Part shown: positions 14,526 through 24,624 of the stretch, in pieces
How the letters are laid out: every line of letters begins with the position of its first letter
Numbering within the stretch: position 1 is the first letter of the stretch
From: an uncultured Clostridia bacterium
GTDB taxonomy: Bacteria; Bacillota; Clostridia; TANB77; CAG-508
Direction: 5' to 3'
NCBI GenBank assembly: GCA_934121905.1
Contig: CAKOVI010000005.1
Location: forward strand, 19,442-83,441
Length of the DNA: 64,000 nt
Translations under genes and position numbers: made by a program
Notes under the pieces: model-generated
The model's database searches: none
The model's input: the letters and a program-made list of their open reading frames with translations, nothing else
What the model was told of the DNA's origin: nothing

Positions 14526-16528
14526 GTTTCTCCATTATATTCTTTTGCATCTTCATTTTCCGATTGTTCTATAGCAGTATCAATTTTGTTCCTTAAAACT
14601 TTTAATTCCTGATTAACAAAATCATGGTATTGATTTCTAGATATATTAATAACATATGGCTTATCCGATAATAGTTCTTTATTGCCAACACTTTTTCTTT
14701 CTTTTCCTTCAAGAGCTATATCTTCTATTCTTTGCTTTACCTCATCTCTAATTTGAATAACACTTGTCTCGGAATAATATTTTTCAACATTTTTTAATGC
14801 ACTAAAAAATTCAATCCTAACACTTTTTCCATCATATTTTGCTAAAAAATATCTTGGAGTACTCTTTAGAAGTTCTTTTCTCCATTTATCTAATCCAAAT
14901 TCGTTTATCGAATCATTATCATATATTGCCTTGTCTCTGGCCTTTTCTTTCACCCTCATAATTTTTTCTGCATATTCACTATTTATTTTTGCCATTTTAA
15001 TTATAGGGCAATCATCTTTGCTTGCTGGTCTTAATAAATATTTTTGATAACTTAGTCTTTTAATTTCTCTTTTCTTTTCATTTTTATTATCAATTCTACC
15101 ACTTCCATACGCAGCACTTCCTTTACTAGCAACTCTGTCTCTATAATGAGTGGTTACCTTTATCTCAAAAGAATCAGCATCATAGTGAATAGAAACATAT
15201 CCATTAGGTTTTATTTTTTCCTCACTATCTAGATTTTCTATTCCTGTAAATTGTTTTATTATTGATTTTAAATAATAATCCATTTCATATTTAGCAATTT
15301 CAAATTGTAATTGATCACTCAATCTTGCATTTAATCTTATTAAATTAGTTGTTAATTTTTGTAAACTTTCAAAGGTAACATTTCCATATGTTCCTTTATC
15401 TATTTCACAATTTTTATATTCTCTTAATAAATTATGTAAGTTTGTTGACATATTATTATAAATAAGTCCTTCATATTGTCCGTCTTTTATAAATTCTAGT
15501 TTTGTTAATTGATATAATACTAAAATTAAAAGTTCGCAATATCTTTTTTCATTGCTCTCTTCTTTTCCTTCACCATCTTCTATTAACTCATCCATTTCCT
15601 TATTTTTTAAATGTTCTATTACAGGTATATATAACATAACTTTATCTTTATCTATTTTTCCAGACAATATTTCTATTAATTCATTTATTTTCCATTTCTT
15701 TTTCGATTCAAGCAAATTTAGTTTTACCTTCAAGCTTTTTAAGTTGCTTTTCTTAATTTTTAACATTTCTTCTGACATTTCATCTTTAGAATTTCTAATT
15801 TCTTTTTCCAGTTTATATTTCTCAGAATTCAGCTCTTTTATTGCGTTTATAATTTCTTTACTTAATAATTCCTCACACATAACTCTTAAAGATTGATTTA
15901 TAGGAATTCCATTTTTGTTTATCGGATCTTCTAAATTGTATCTTTCTATATTTTTAGCAATTTTTGCGCAATTTTCCTTCATATTTTCTAGTCTTTTTCT
16001 TGAAACCTCTCTTGTTTCTTCAACAGTTAATGTTTCATCTAATTCTGAGGAAACTCCATACATTTCAAAAGAGTTTATAAAATCAACAACCATTTGCATT
16101 AAATCTATATTTGATTTTCTTTCATTATATAAACTTTGTATTTTGTCAGATCTAAACATATTATAAAAGTCTCTTGAATTGTGTACTCTATCAATAATAA
16201 TATTATATGCAACAATATCTCCGCTTTTCTTGTTTTCTCTACCTTTTCTGCTTTCTTTTTTAGCTATACTCTCGGGAGATTTCACTCTCCCGATTATAGA
16301 TGAATCTACTATACCTTTTGATGAGTCATTTAATGAGAATAGCAATCCAGATATTAACATAACATTTAAAAATACATTTTCTCCAGATCTTAAGACATTA
16401 GTTCTTTTAGACATTATTTCTGTATTTGGATTATATATTTCTTCCTGTTTATCTAAATTTCTTATTATATCACTATTTTTGTTCATTTTATCTAATGAAA
16501 CTTTAACACTTTCTTTAAAATCGCTCAT
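14519..16528 (-). CDS. large protein of unknown function
   Basis: About 669 residues, largely charged and helical, with predicted coiled coil around residues 230-290 (LNSEKYKLEKEIRNSKDE, KSNLKSLKVKLNLLESKKK). One hydrophobic stretch (VFLNVMLISGLLFSLND) near residue 55 could be a membrane or signal segment. Residues 450-500 look globular (KPNGYVSIHYDADSFEIKV). I recognise no family. I chose the ATG at 16528, 6 bases after GAGGG. It is convergent with guaA and just downstream of guaB on the same strand. Base composition matches the surroundings. Confidence 0.55.
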   Translation of the reverse strand: MSDFKESVKVSLDKMNKNSDIIRNLDKQEEIYNPNTEIMSKRTNVLRSGENVFLNVMLISGLLFSLNDSSKGIVDSSIIGRVKSPESIAKKESRKGRENKKSGDIVAYNIIIDRVHNSRDFYNMFRSDKIQSLYNERKSNIDLMQMVVDFINSFEMYGVSSELDETLTVEETREVSRKRLENMKENCAKIAKNIERYNLEDPINKNGIPINQSLRVMCEELLSKEIINAIKELNSEKYKLEKEIRNSKDEMSEEMLKIKKSNLKSLKVKLNLLESKKKWKINELIEILSGKIDKDKVMLYIPVIEHLKNKEMDELIEDGEGKEESNEKRYCELLILVLYQLTKLEFIKDGQYEGLIYNNMSTNLHNLLREYKNCEIDKGTYGNVTFESLQKLTTNLIRLNARLSDQLQFEIAKYEMDYYLKSIIKQFTGIENLDSEEKIKPNGYVSIHYDADSFEIKVTTHYRDRVASKGSAAYGSGRIDNKNEKKREIKRLSYQKYLLRPASKDDCPIIKMAKINSEYAEKIMRVKEKARDKAIYDNDSINEFGLDKWRKELLKSTPRYFLAKYDGKSVRIEFFSALKNVEKYYSETSVIQIRDEVKQRIEDIALEGKERKSVGNKELLSDKPYVINISRNQYHDFVNQELKVLRNKIDTAIEQSENEDAKEYNGETK

Positions 16529-16547
16529 ACGCATCCCTCTATTTCTA

Positions 16548-18041
16548 CTAAATCTCTCTTACAGTTAAATCATGTGCAGAACCTTCTTGAATACTCAAGT
16601 TAGAAACAGGAGTCAAAATAGCTTTTTCATGGAATTCTTCCAAGTTTCTAGAACCACAGTTAGACATAGTTGACTTAATCTTCTTAATTGTAACATTTAA
16701 GTTATCTTTTAATGGTCCTGCATAAGGTATATATGAATCAACACCCTCAACGAAACTCATTTTTTCATTTTTAGAACCTAGGTCATATCTTGTCCAGCTT
16801 CTAGCTCTCTTTGATCCTTCTCCCCAATATTCTTTAACAAATTTTCCATCTAATTTGATTTTTGTTGTAGGGCTTTCGTCAAATCTTGCAAAATATCTTC
16901 CCATCATAACAAAGTCACATCCCATAGCTAATGCTAAAGTGATATGGTGGTCATGAACAATTCCTCCATCTGCACAAAGTGGAATATATATTCCTGTTCT
17001 TTTTGCATATTCTTCTCTTGCTGCTGCAACATCTATTATACTTGTTGCTTGTCCTCTTCCAATTCCTTTTGTTTCACGTGTGATACAAATTGAACCTCCA
17101 CCAATTCCTATTTTTATAAAATCTGCTCCTGCATCTGCTAAATAGTAGAAGGCTTCTTGGCTTACAACATTTCCTGCACCAATTTTTATTTTTCCATTAT
17201 ATTTTTCGTGTACCCATTCTATAACTTCTTTTTGCCATACAGAGAATCCATCTGATGAGTCTAGACATAAAATATCTACACCTGCTTCTACTAAAGCTGG
17301 TATTCTTTCTTCATAGTCTCTAGTGTTTACACCTGCACCTACTAAGTAACTTTGATTTTCATCTTGAAGTGCTAGTGGGTTTTCTTTGTGTTGTTCATAG
17401 TCTTTTCTGAATACTAATGAATTTAAGTTTCCATTTTCTTCTATAACTGGTAAACAGTTGATTTTCTTTTCCCAGATTATGTCATTGGCTTCTGATAAAG
17501 TTAATCCAACTTTTGCATATACTAATTTTTCTACTGGTGTCATTATTTCTTCTACTTTTTTGTCTAAACTGTCTCTTGATAATCTATAGTCTTTGCTTGT
17601 TATTATTCCAAGTAGTTTTCCTCTTGCTGTTCCATCTTCTGTTACTGGTATTGTAGAATGGTCACTTTCTTCTTTTATTTCTAAGATGTCTCTTAATGTG
17701 TCATGTGGTTTTAAGTTCCATTTACTTCTTACAAATCCTGATTTTGATTCTTTTACATGTCTTACCATTGCTGCTTGTGATTCTACTGATTGTGACATAT
17801 ATATAAATGCTATTCCACCTTCTCTTGCTAATGCTACACCCATTTCTTCTCCAGATACTGCTTGCATTATTGCTGATGTGAATGGTACGTTTAAGTACAT
17901 TTCAGCTTCTTCTCCTACTTTATGTTTTACAAGTGGTGTTCTTAATGATATTTTGTCTGGTGTGCAGTCCTTTGTTGTTAATCTTGGTATTAATAAGTAT
18001 TCGTTAAATGTTCTTGATGGTTCTGTTAGGTATGTTGCCAT
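16548..18041 (-). CDS. guaB: IMP dehydrogenase
   Basis: 497-residue IMPDH, oxidising IMP to XMP, the step before GuaA. It has the TIM barrel with GGIAFIYMSQSVE, the CBS-domain pair around residues 110-215 (IPVTEDGTARGKLLGIIT, MTPVEKLVYAKVG), DSSDGFSVWQKE, GAGNVVSQEAF and the active-site loop KIGIGGGSICITRETKGIGR with the catalytic cysteine. The proline normally in this loop (GPGSICTTR) is glycine here, a mild deviation. The flap region ends ADGGIVHDHHITLALAMG. GGAGG precedes the start. It runs 20 bases into the unknown protein gene with no clear terminator. Confidence 0.93.
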   Translation of the reverse strand: MATYLTEPSRTFNEYLLIPRLTTKDCTPDKISLRTPLVKHKVGEEAEMYLNVPFTSAIMQAVSGEEMGVALAREGGIAFIYMSQSVESQAAMVRHVKESKSGFVRSKWNLKPHDTLRDILEIKEESDHSTIPVTEDGTARGKLLGIITSKDYRLSRDSLDKKVEEIMTPVEKLVYAKVGLTLSEANDIIWEKKINCLPVIEENGNLNSLVFRKDYEQHKENPLALQDENQSYLVGAGVNTRDYEERIPALVEAGVDILCLDSSDGFSVWQKEVIEWVHEKYNGKIKIGAGNVVSQEAFYYLADAGADFIKIGIGGGSICITRETKGIGRGQATSIIDVAAAREEYAKRTGIYIPLCADGGIVHDHHITLALAMGCDFVMMGRYFARFDESPTTKIKLDGKFVKEYWGEGSKRARSWTRYDLGSKNEKMSFVEGVDSYIPYAGPLKDNLNVTIKKIKSTMSNCGSRNLEEFHEKAILTPVSNLSIQEGSAHDLTVREI

Positions 18042-18083
18042 TTTTATTCCTCCTAATATTTTTTTCTATTTAATTTATGATTT

Positions 18084-18113
18084 ATTATACTATAATTTTA
18101 TTAAATTTGTAAA
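18084..18113 (-). promoter_or_regulatory. SigA-type promoter for guaB
   Basis: TTTACA, an 18-base spacer and TATAAT on the minus strand, about 42 bases before the guaB start. Confidence 0.6.
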
Positions 18114-18157
18114 CACCTATTGCACGTTTTTATAACTATATTTTCATATAAATTATT

Positions 18158-19229
18158 CTATCGTGCCTCATCTCCGCTGTCCATTCCTATTTTCTTTATA
18201 CCCTTCATAAATTTTCCCCTTTTCAATTCCTGGATATATTGTCATGTAACTAAAATGTCTTTCGCCTGTAGAAAGGAATTCTTCATATTCATATAAATCT
18301 CTATCATATTTCCAATCTCCCAGAACGCTATTGGAAATAAAATCTTTTGCCTTCATTCCATTATAATCTGAATCATCTCTCCATTGTATCTCATAAGGAA
18401 TTAATGTTTTTCCTGCAAGTGCAGCACCAAAGTTTCTATGGTGACCATCTCTTACAAAAAATGTTTCTCCAACTTTAATGGTTGCAATCGGGCTTTCTAT
18501 ATCTACTCCGTTTTCAGCTATTTTGTTTTTCCATTCTTTTAATGTCATTCCAGAATCAGCATTCCCATTAAAAGTTTGCATTATTGATTGAATAGGCATA
18601 AATTGTTTTGGACTTTTCCAGTATCTACTAAATTGCTTTTGTTCATTTTGAGCTTCCATACATCTATCTACAATATCTGCAATGTCTTCAACAGTTGCAT
18701 AAGATGTATCTATAACTAAATCATATTGTTCTAAATCTTGTAAGTCTATTCCATATAAATCTAAGTATCTTTCTCTTTCACTATTTTTTCTGCCCACCGT
18801 ACCGATAATTGCCGCTTCTTTCGATTTATATTGTTCTTCTTCTCCTCTAGATTTATCATTAAAGATTCTTATTCCTGCTATTACATCTGTTACTTCTAAT
18901 CTAACTTTTAATGACTGCGGAATACCGTGCCAAGCAAGTCTAGAATCTATTATGTAGATTTTATTTTTATCATTTTCTTCTTTTATTTTTTTTCCGAAAT
19001 TTGCAACTGTTGCATCTAATACCTCATCAACATTTGTTTTATTTTTTTCTAAAAATTGATTAAATTCTGTTACACTTAAGCCCTTTTCTTCTGCTAATTG
19101 TCTAAACATGTCTCCCACACTATAAATTATTACTTGTTTTCCTTGTTTTTCAAATCTCTTTTTTAAATTATTTCTTACTGTACTTTTTCCACTTCCCGGG
19201 TTACCTGATAAAGTAATTATATTATTCAT
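18158..19229 (-). CDS. CMP-kinase-like P-loop protein fused to a ParB-like domain, recoding site at the 3' end
   Basis: N-terminal 190 residues form a nucleotide kinase with P-loop LSGNPGSGKSTVRNNL, SVGDMFRQLAEEKG and IIDSRLAWHGIP, resembling archaeal-type cytidylate kinases. The C-terminal 150 residues contain VRDGHHRNFGAALAG, the core of ParB/sulfiredoxin-fold nucleotide-binding domains. The start at 19229 has AAAGGAA. Near the end an in-frame CGGA (18173-18176) occurs. Frame 0 gives Gln-Arg-Arg and stops at 18168; skipping C gives Gly-Asp-Glu-Ala-Arg and stops at 18158. The effect on function is probably small. It follows the deaminase-like gene by 30 bases and may act with it on nucleotides or RNA. 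Confidence 0.7.
18173..18176 (-). other. candidate +1 recoding site CGGA near a stop codon
   Basis: Context GGA CAG CGGA GAT. Frame 0 stops two codons later at TGA; the +1 frame runs five codons to TAG. No family alignment decides which end is right, so this site rests on analogy with the others. Confidence 0.5.
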
Positions 19230-19259
19230 TTTACAAATTCCTTTCAACAATTTAATTTC

Positions 19260-21764
19260 TTACATCTTTTGTTTTATTTCAGGATTATCCTCTAATATCT
19301 CTTTTGCCAAATCTTCACTTGTATTAAATAATCTTACATATCCATCCAAAGATTTTGCTTTCTCCTTAAGTACATCAACATCAGAATTAACATAAATTTT
19401 AGCTTTTCCTTTACCATTTTTAGCCTCTTGAATTAAGTTAGAAACTGGTGAATTTCCATCAAAAGCAACAACAACTGAATTTCTTCTTTCAAAAATTTCA
19501 TAATTAAAACTCTTATAAATTCCAAGTTCTGATGGGTCAGGTGAAACGTAAATTCCGCTTAAATCTTGAGAACTATCAAGGTTTTCCTTAATATCTTCTG
19601 AAACATATTTCGGAACAACAGCTGTAACATCAAACTTTTTGTTTAATTCTTTTGATATATCTAAAACAGCTCTTTCATATCCTTGCATTTTATGTCCAAT
19701 TAAAATATAAGTATTTTTATTATCAACCTTTTCAAGCAATTCTTTTAAAGATTTTTTTATAGCTTCATTTGGCATTGTAACTCTACCTTTTGAATTAAAA
19801 CTTCCACCTGCTATTATAATTGGAGTTTTATCTTGTGGTAAATTCACAATTTTTTCTTTAAATACGTTATACGAATTTAATCTGTTACTTGTTTTTGTGT
19901 TAATTTCATTTAAATCAATTTCCTTTAACAATTTTTCTTGTTCTTCTTTTAAAGCTTCCTCAATTGTTCTACCATCCAAAAACTGTTCAAATTTATTTGA
20001 TTTTTCTTCAAAATAAACTTTTCGTTTTTCTAGAATTTCGTCCTCAACATTTCTCATTTTTGCAAAATCAGAATCCTTTATATCTAATAAATTTCTTAAT
20101 GCAATTTGCTCATCAATTGTATCAATTCCATAGAATCCACATCCATCAGTACCTTGAACACATTTTACACCTGCTGCTAGATATTTTTTCATAGGATGAT
20201 TGTTTAAGTTTGTTAAGTTATTTAATCTTACATTTGATGATAATTGGAATTCTAGAATAACATCTAGGTCCTTCATTTTATTTATTATGCGCTTACCTTC
20301 TCTTGTATCTAAGTCAGGTACATATAAACCATGACCTAGTCTTATTTGTGGAGCTTTTTCCCCATTAGGTAAACATATTTTTATACAATCTAATGCTTTT
20401 TCAATATTATCTTTAAATGCGTCTGTTTCTCCGGCATGTAGTCTTATTGTATATCCATCGTCTTCGTATATTGCATATTTTATAATTTCTTCTATCAAGT
20501 CAGAGAAATCTGTTACATTGTTTATTTCTTCTCCAATTAAATCCATTCCAACGACATAAGGGCTTTTACTTACTGCTTTTATTACTGCTGGACATTCTTT
20601 TACTTGCTCAGGGGTAAACAAAGTCCTACTTGCTGCTGCTAAATATCTTATACTTACACCTGTCTCTTCTTCTATTTTTGGCATTATTTCATGCATTTCA
20701 ACCAAGTTTTGTATACCTGCTGGACCTTTTTTTGCAAGTGTTGAATTTGCAATTTCAACATATCTTATTCCTTGTTTTTGATATTCTCTTGCTATCCATA
20801 GTAATTTGTCTTGATATAATGTGTTATTTTTATATGGACTAATTTCATTTTCCATGTCTTCTTTCATTTTCTTTAAAGTTTCTCTTATGTCATTATCTTC
20901 TATCTTTTCTATTTTTTCTAAGTCTAATTCTACTTTTTCTGTATCTGGTACTTGTTTTCCTCTTATAATTGCATATCTATAAAGTATTGTTTTTTCAAGA
21001 TTTGTAAATACTGCTTGACCATCTTTTAGAAGCACTAAACTATTTCTTATTTTTACAATGTTTTCCTCAGCATTTTCTAAATTATTTAAAATTAAATCTG
21101 CCATATTTATTTGTGTTTCGTCATTTATTTTTCTTTCTAGTTTTTTTCCTTCTAATTCTGAATGTTTATATTCTTTTTCAATCTCTTTTCTCTTTTTTAA
21201 TAGTTCTTTTTCTTGTTTTGCATTAACTTTTATTCCCAATTTTTTTATGTAATATAATGAATATCCAATTTGATGTTTTATTCCAAGCGCAATTAATAAA
21301 TCAGGTTGCAATATTTGGTTTAAGTGTGTATGTAAATCTGTTCTAAATTTTGATTTTTTTAAGATATATGATTTTACTATTGTTTTTTCTACTGGCAATT
21401 TATAGTCTTTTGTTTGTGCCATAAGCAATTTTATTATTGCAGGAATTTTTGCTTTCCTCTCTATTCTTCCATCTGGATAAATATTTGCAATTTTTATTCC
21501 ACCAAGTCTAAATATATAAACTTCTTCTCCATCATCATTGATACAAGCTTGCAAAATTCCTGTAATTACTTTCATGTCGTTCTCGTCTTTTACAGTTTCT
21601 ACATTTGCAATCTTTGCTAAATTTGTTATTAAATTTCCTGTATGGTGATTTGGTGTTTCTAGAACATAAATTAATTCGTCTGGTTCTTCTGATTTAAATA
21701 ATTTTACTACTATATCTTTTTCTTTATCTAAATAAAATTTGGTGAATAAATTTGGTAAGTTCAT
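19260..21764 (-). CDS. adenosine deaminase-like protein with C-terminal Rossmann (SLOG/TIR-like) domain
   Basis: 834-residue protein. Residues 1-140 are an unassigned N-terminal domain. From about 148 there is an amidohydrolase barrel with the deaminase metal ligands FRTDLHTHLNQ, the catalytic IRLHAGETDAF, IRLGHGLYVPD and VQGTDGCGFYG, far longer than a standard 350-residue adenosine deaminase because of a charged helical insertion around 180-300. Residues 660-830 form an alpha/beta domain (PIIIAGGSFNSKGRVTMPNE, TYILIGHKMQGYERAVLD, IYVSPDPSELGIYKSFN) resembling nucleotide-sensing Rossmann folds. GGAGG precedes the start. The P-loop/ParB gene is 30 bases downstream. The substrate is inferred as a purine nucleoside or nucleotide, not shown. 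Confidence 0.68.
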   Translation of the reverse strand: MNLPNLFTKFYLDKEKDIVVKLFKSEEPDELIYVLETPNHHTGNLITNLAKIANVETVKDENDMKVITGILQACINDDGEEVYIFRLGGIKIANIYPDGRIERKAKIPAIIKLLMAQTKDYKLPVEKTIVKSYILKKSKFRTDLHTHLNQILQPDLLIALGIKHQIGYSLYYIKKLGIKVNAKQEKELLKKRKEIEKEYKHSELEGKKLERKINDETQINMADLILNNLENAEENIVKIRNSLVLLKDGQAVFTNLEKTILYRYAIIRGKQVPDTEKVELDLEKIEKIEDNDIRETLKKMKEDMENEISPYKNNTLYQDKLLWIAREYQKQGIRYVEIANSTLAKKGPAGIQNLVEMHEIMPKIEEETGVSIRYLAAASRTLFTPEQVKECPAVIKAVSKSPYVVGMDLIGEEINNVTDFSDLIEEIIKYAIYEDDGYTIRLHAGETDAFKDNIEKALDCIKICLPNGEKAPQIRLGHGLYVPDLDTREGKRIINKMKDLDVILEFQLSSNVRLNNLTNLNNHPMKKYLAAGVKCVQGTDGCGFYGIDTIDEQIALRNLLDIKDSDFAKMRNVEDEILEKRKVYFEEKSNKFEQFLDGRTIEEALKEEQEKLLKEIDLNEINTKTSNRLNSYNVFKEKIVNLPQDKTPIIIAGGSFNSKGRVTMPNEAIKKSLKELLEKVDNKNTYILIGHKMQGYERAVLDISKELNKKFDVTAVVPKYVSEDIKENLDSSQDLSGIYVSPDPSELGIYKSFNYEIFERRNSVVVAFDGNSPVSNLIQEAKNGKGKAKIYVNSDVDVLKEKAKSLDGYVRLFNTSEDLAKEILEDNPEIKQKM

Positions 21765-21855
21765 GGTATCCTCCTTTTTTCTTATTTTTTCCGTTTGTTA
21801 TACTATTTCAATATTTTAACACATTTTTGAGGATTTTTCAATAGATTATGTAAAG

Positions 21856-21913
21856 TTTTTTGTATTGGGGACGGTTCTTGTAGCTCAAAAGAACCGTCCC
21901 CAATACAAAAAAA
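21856..21913. repeat. palindromic repeat, GGGGACGGTTC type
   Basis: Arms TTTTTTGTATTGGGGACGG... with matching complement and loop GTAGCTC. Lies between the DHH gene and the deaminase-like gene and probably also terminates transcription. Confidence 0.92.
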
Positions 21914-21918
21914 GTAGC

Positions 21919-22875
21919 TCATTTGCTACTTTCTTCAATATATTCTTTTGAAATCTTAAGTATTTCCGCAATATCAAGCTCACTCTCAAATCCGGCAGAG
22001 TCTTTATGTCCACCTCCACCAAATCTTTCTGCTAATTTTGACATATCAATATCTATATTGGCCTTAAATTCTCCAAATACTTTATCATTATCTATTAAAA
22101 ATATTCCCAAAACCTTTATATCTTCTATATTTTTTAAAATAGGAACCATCTTTTTAAACAGCATTGAATATTCTAGACTACTAAAAATTTCATCATTTTT
22201 ATTTATAATTATATAATGGAACACATCATAATTGATTTCACTTAACATTTTTGATAATGCTTTTGCTTCTTTCATGGTACGTTCAAGAAATACTTTTTTT
22301 GTAATATATTTATAATTAATTCCACATTCTAAAAGTTTTGACATAGCCTCAAATGTCTTTGGTGTTAACCTATATGAGAAACCTGCCGTATCTGTAAGAA
22401 TTCCTGCATATAATAATGATGCAATATTTTCATCAATTTTCGTATCAAATTCATTAATTAGGTTAAAAATCATTTCTGCTGTTGAGCTTATATTTTCATC
22501 TGATATAATATAATTTGACTCTTTTTTGTTATTTTCATGATGATCTATATTTATTGTTAATCTAGCATTGTCAAAATAATTTTCATAAATTCCTAATCGT
22601 TGTTTTCTATTTAAGTCAACCATTATAAAAACGTAATCTTTTCTTGAAATATCTTGTACAATAAATTTGTTATTATTAAACCATTGTATTTTATACTTAT
22701 CTTTTTTATCTATTAACACAGATATATCATTTTTTCCTATTTTGTTTAAAAAATATGCTAATGCAAGTGATGAACCAATTGAATCCATATCCGCATTTTC
22801 GTGTCCTGCAATTATTATCGCTCTATCATTTGGTATATTGTTTAAAACTTCTTTGATTTCCTTATATGAATTCAT
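21919..22875 (-). CDS. DHH/DHHA1 phosphoesterase (NrnA-like)
   Basis: 318-residue DHH superfamily phosphoesterase. Motifs: AGHENADMDSIGSSLALAYF (motif I), VDLNRKQRLG, the DHH signature INIDHHENN, DTAGFSYRL, and the DHHA1 substrate loop FGGGGHKDSAGFE. Members act as nano-RNases, pAp phosphatases or cyclic dinucleotide degraders; length and single-domain layout favour NrnA-like activity. GAAGGA precedes the start. Spaced 22 bases from the ALDH-like gene upstream, so the two are likely co-transcribed. Confidence 0.85.
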   Translation of the reverse strand: MNSYKEIKEVLNNIPNDRAIIIAGHENADMDSIGSSLALAYFLNKIGKNDISVLIDKKDKYKIQWFNNNKFIVQDISRKDYVFIMVDLNRKQRLGIYENYFDNARLTINIDHHENNKKESNYIISDENISSTAEMIFNLINEFDTKIDENIASLLYAGILTDTAGFSYRLTPKTFEAMSKLLECGINYKYITKKVFLERTMKEAKALSKMLSEINYDVFHYIIINKNDEIFSSLEYSMLFKKMVPILKNIEDIKVLGIFLIDNDKVFGEFKANIDIDMSKLAERFGGGGHKDSAGFESELDIAEILKISKEYIEESSK

Positions 22876-22897
22876 TTTTTAGTTCCTTCTTTCTTTT

Positions 22898-23842
22898 TTA
22901 TTTTTTTATGTATTTTTTACAATAAAATTCCTTGATTTCAACATTGTTAGTCCTATTAAAATCCATTGTATTATTTATAACTATATATTTTGCTTTGTTT
23001 GTTTCTGCAAATTTAATACAATTTTCTTTATTTTTACTAAAAATTATGCAACAATAATTGCAACTATCATATTTTATTTTTTCTGTTGCTTCATCTATAT
23101 TGTTTACATAAATAATATCATCCTTGTTCGCCATTTCTATAGATTTATTCACATATATTTTAAATAAAATGTTTTTATTATCATTTACCATCTTTTCTAA
23201 ATTTGCAATATTATCTGCATCTTCTATATAAACTTCACAGTCATTGTATCCAATATATCTTGTATCTATTTTTGATATTCTTTTTAAAGTTTTATGTAAA
23301 TCTGTATTTCCTATAACAAACGCTTTTTTTATTAAATCATTCGAACAATATTTTGTTAAATCAAAATCATATTTCAATTGGATAATATTTTCATTTATAT
23401 TTTGATTTTTCAAAACTCCTGCTATTATACCACAAATTGTCATATTGGTATTTTTCATATATTCTAGTTGCGAAATTAAAATTATTGCATTATGTGATAT
23501 AATAGCTTTTATTGCCATTTCAATTAATATATAAGTGTTTCCATCAAAAAAAACATCAATTATACCTAGGCTATCATATTCTGTTATTTGGTTTTCTTTT
23601 CGATTTAATATTCTACTTTTATATAACTTTTCATCTTTGCTTTCGTTTACTATAGAAGATATAATATCAAAATTAATCTTAAATCCGTTTTTTTCTATAA
23701 TATCTTTTTCATTTGCTTTTATAATTATATTTTTGTTTTTAGATATATTATTATTTATTTCTTTTAAGAGTCTTAAGCCATCATATTTTATATTAACGCT
23801 TTGATTATACGCAACTTTTGCGTTGCCTAATATATTGTTCAT
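22898..23842 (-). CDS. divergent ProA/ALDH-fold protein
   Basis: 314 residues with the spacing of gamma-glutamyl phosphate reductase: an N-terminal helix region, DSLGIIDVFFDGNTYILIEM at the place of the ProA nucleotide loop, and IYVNNIDEATEKIKYDSCNY near the end. It is about 100 residues shorter than ProA, and I cannot find the conserved cysteine context or the FGFGAEIGIST-like end. It may be a degenerate or non-enzymatic relative. AAGGAGA precedes the start. It sits between HD and DHH phosphohydrolase genes rather than with proB. Confidence 0.5.
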   Translation of the reverse strand: MNNILGNAKVAYNQSVNIKYDGLRLLKEINNNISKNKNIIIKANEKDIIEKNGFKINFDIISSIVNESKDEKLYKSRILNRKENQITEYDSLGIIDVFFDGNTYILIEMAIKAIISHNAIILISQLEYMKNTNMTICGIIAGVLKNQNINENIIQLKYDFDLTKYCSNDLIKKAFVIGNTDLHKTLKRISKIDTRYIGYNDCEVYIEDADNIANLEKMVNDNKNILFKIYVNKSIEMANKDDIIYVNNIDEATEKIKYDSCNYCCIIFSKNKENCIKFAETNKAKYIVINNTMDFNRTNNVEIKEFYCKKYIKK

Positions 23843-23854
23843 AAGCTTTTCTCC

Positions 23855-24601
23855 TTAATTTTGTCTTAATATATTTTTATCTATTTCAATTTCTTTTAAT
23901 ATTTCATCGTCTTTTTCATCTTCTTTATATCTGTTTTCCCACTGCTTATACACTTTTTTTACATTTTCAAAGAAAACATCCTTATCAGCTAATACTCTTT
24001 CTAAGCTTTGGAAATATTTTGCTAACTTTTTGCTTGACATATATCCCGGTTTATTTTTGGCATAGCCTTCTCTTCCAAATTTTTCCTTAGAAGATTTCCA
24101 TAACTCTTCTTGGACTTCTTCCAGGGAAAATTCCGGATTATGTTCTAGACAATATTGCACTCTTCTTTCGAAGAAATCAATTAAATTATTATTTCTATCT
24201 GCTGTCAATACTATGCGTCCATATATTGAACGAGGTAAGTGTTTGTTTGATGCTCTATGGTCTTCAATTGCTTCTTTCATTATTGTTTTTTCTTCTAGGC
24301 TAAAAAATTCATCCAATTTTTTATCTTCAAACATTATTTTTCCTGATATAATATGATGTTTTTTTCTATCTACATGTTCTCCAATATCATGGTAAGCTGC
24401 AATTACATATGACATATTATAATTAATCTTTTGTTTTGAATCATTTATTTCTTCAAATTCCTCAATTATCTCAAAACTTCTTTCAATTACTGCTTCTATA
24501 TGTTTTACTCCATGTGCTTCTCCATTCATTTCATAAAGAGGAAAAACCTCATTTTCAACATATTCTTTTAGCTTTTTATTCACTTTATCTAGCAAATTCA
24601 T
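23855..24601 (-). CDS. HD domain phosphohydrolase-like protein
   Basis: 248-residue HD-fold protein: HGVKHIEAVIERSFEIIEEF supplies the first histidine, AAYHDIGEHVDRKKHH the HD doublet with a following histidine, and MKEAIEDHRASNKHLPRSIYGRIVLTAD further ligands with the last aspartate. Such enzymes hydrolyse nucleotides or phosphoesters; the substrate is unknown. GAGGGGA precedes the start. Co-directional with ackA upstream (23 bases). Confidence 0.78.
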   Translation of the reverse strand: MNLLDKVNKKLKEYVENEVFPLYEMNGEAHGVKHIEAVIERSFEIIEEFEEINDSKQKINYNMSYVIAAYHDIGEHVDRKKHHIISGKIMFEDKKLDEFFSLEEKTIMKEAIEDHRASNKHLPRSIYGRIVLTADRNNNLIDFFERRVQYCLEHNPEFSLEEVQEELWKSSKEKFGREGYAKNKPGYMSSKKLAKYFQSLERVLADKDVFFENVKKVYKQWENRYKEDEKDDEILKEIEIDKNILRQN

Positions 24602-24624
24602 TTTTCCCCTCTTTATTATATGTT

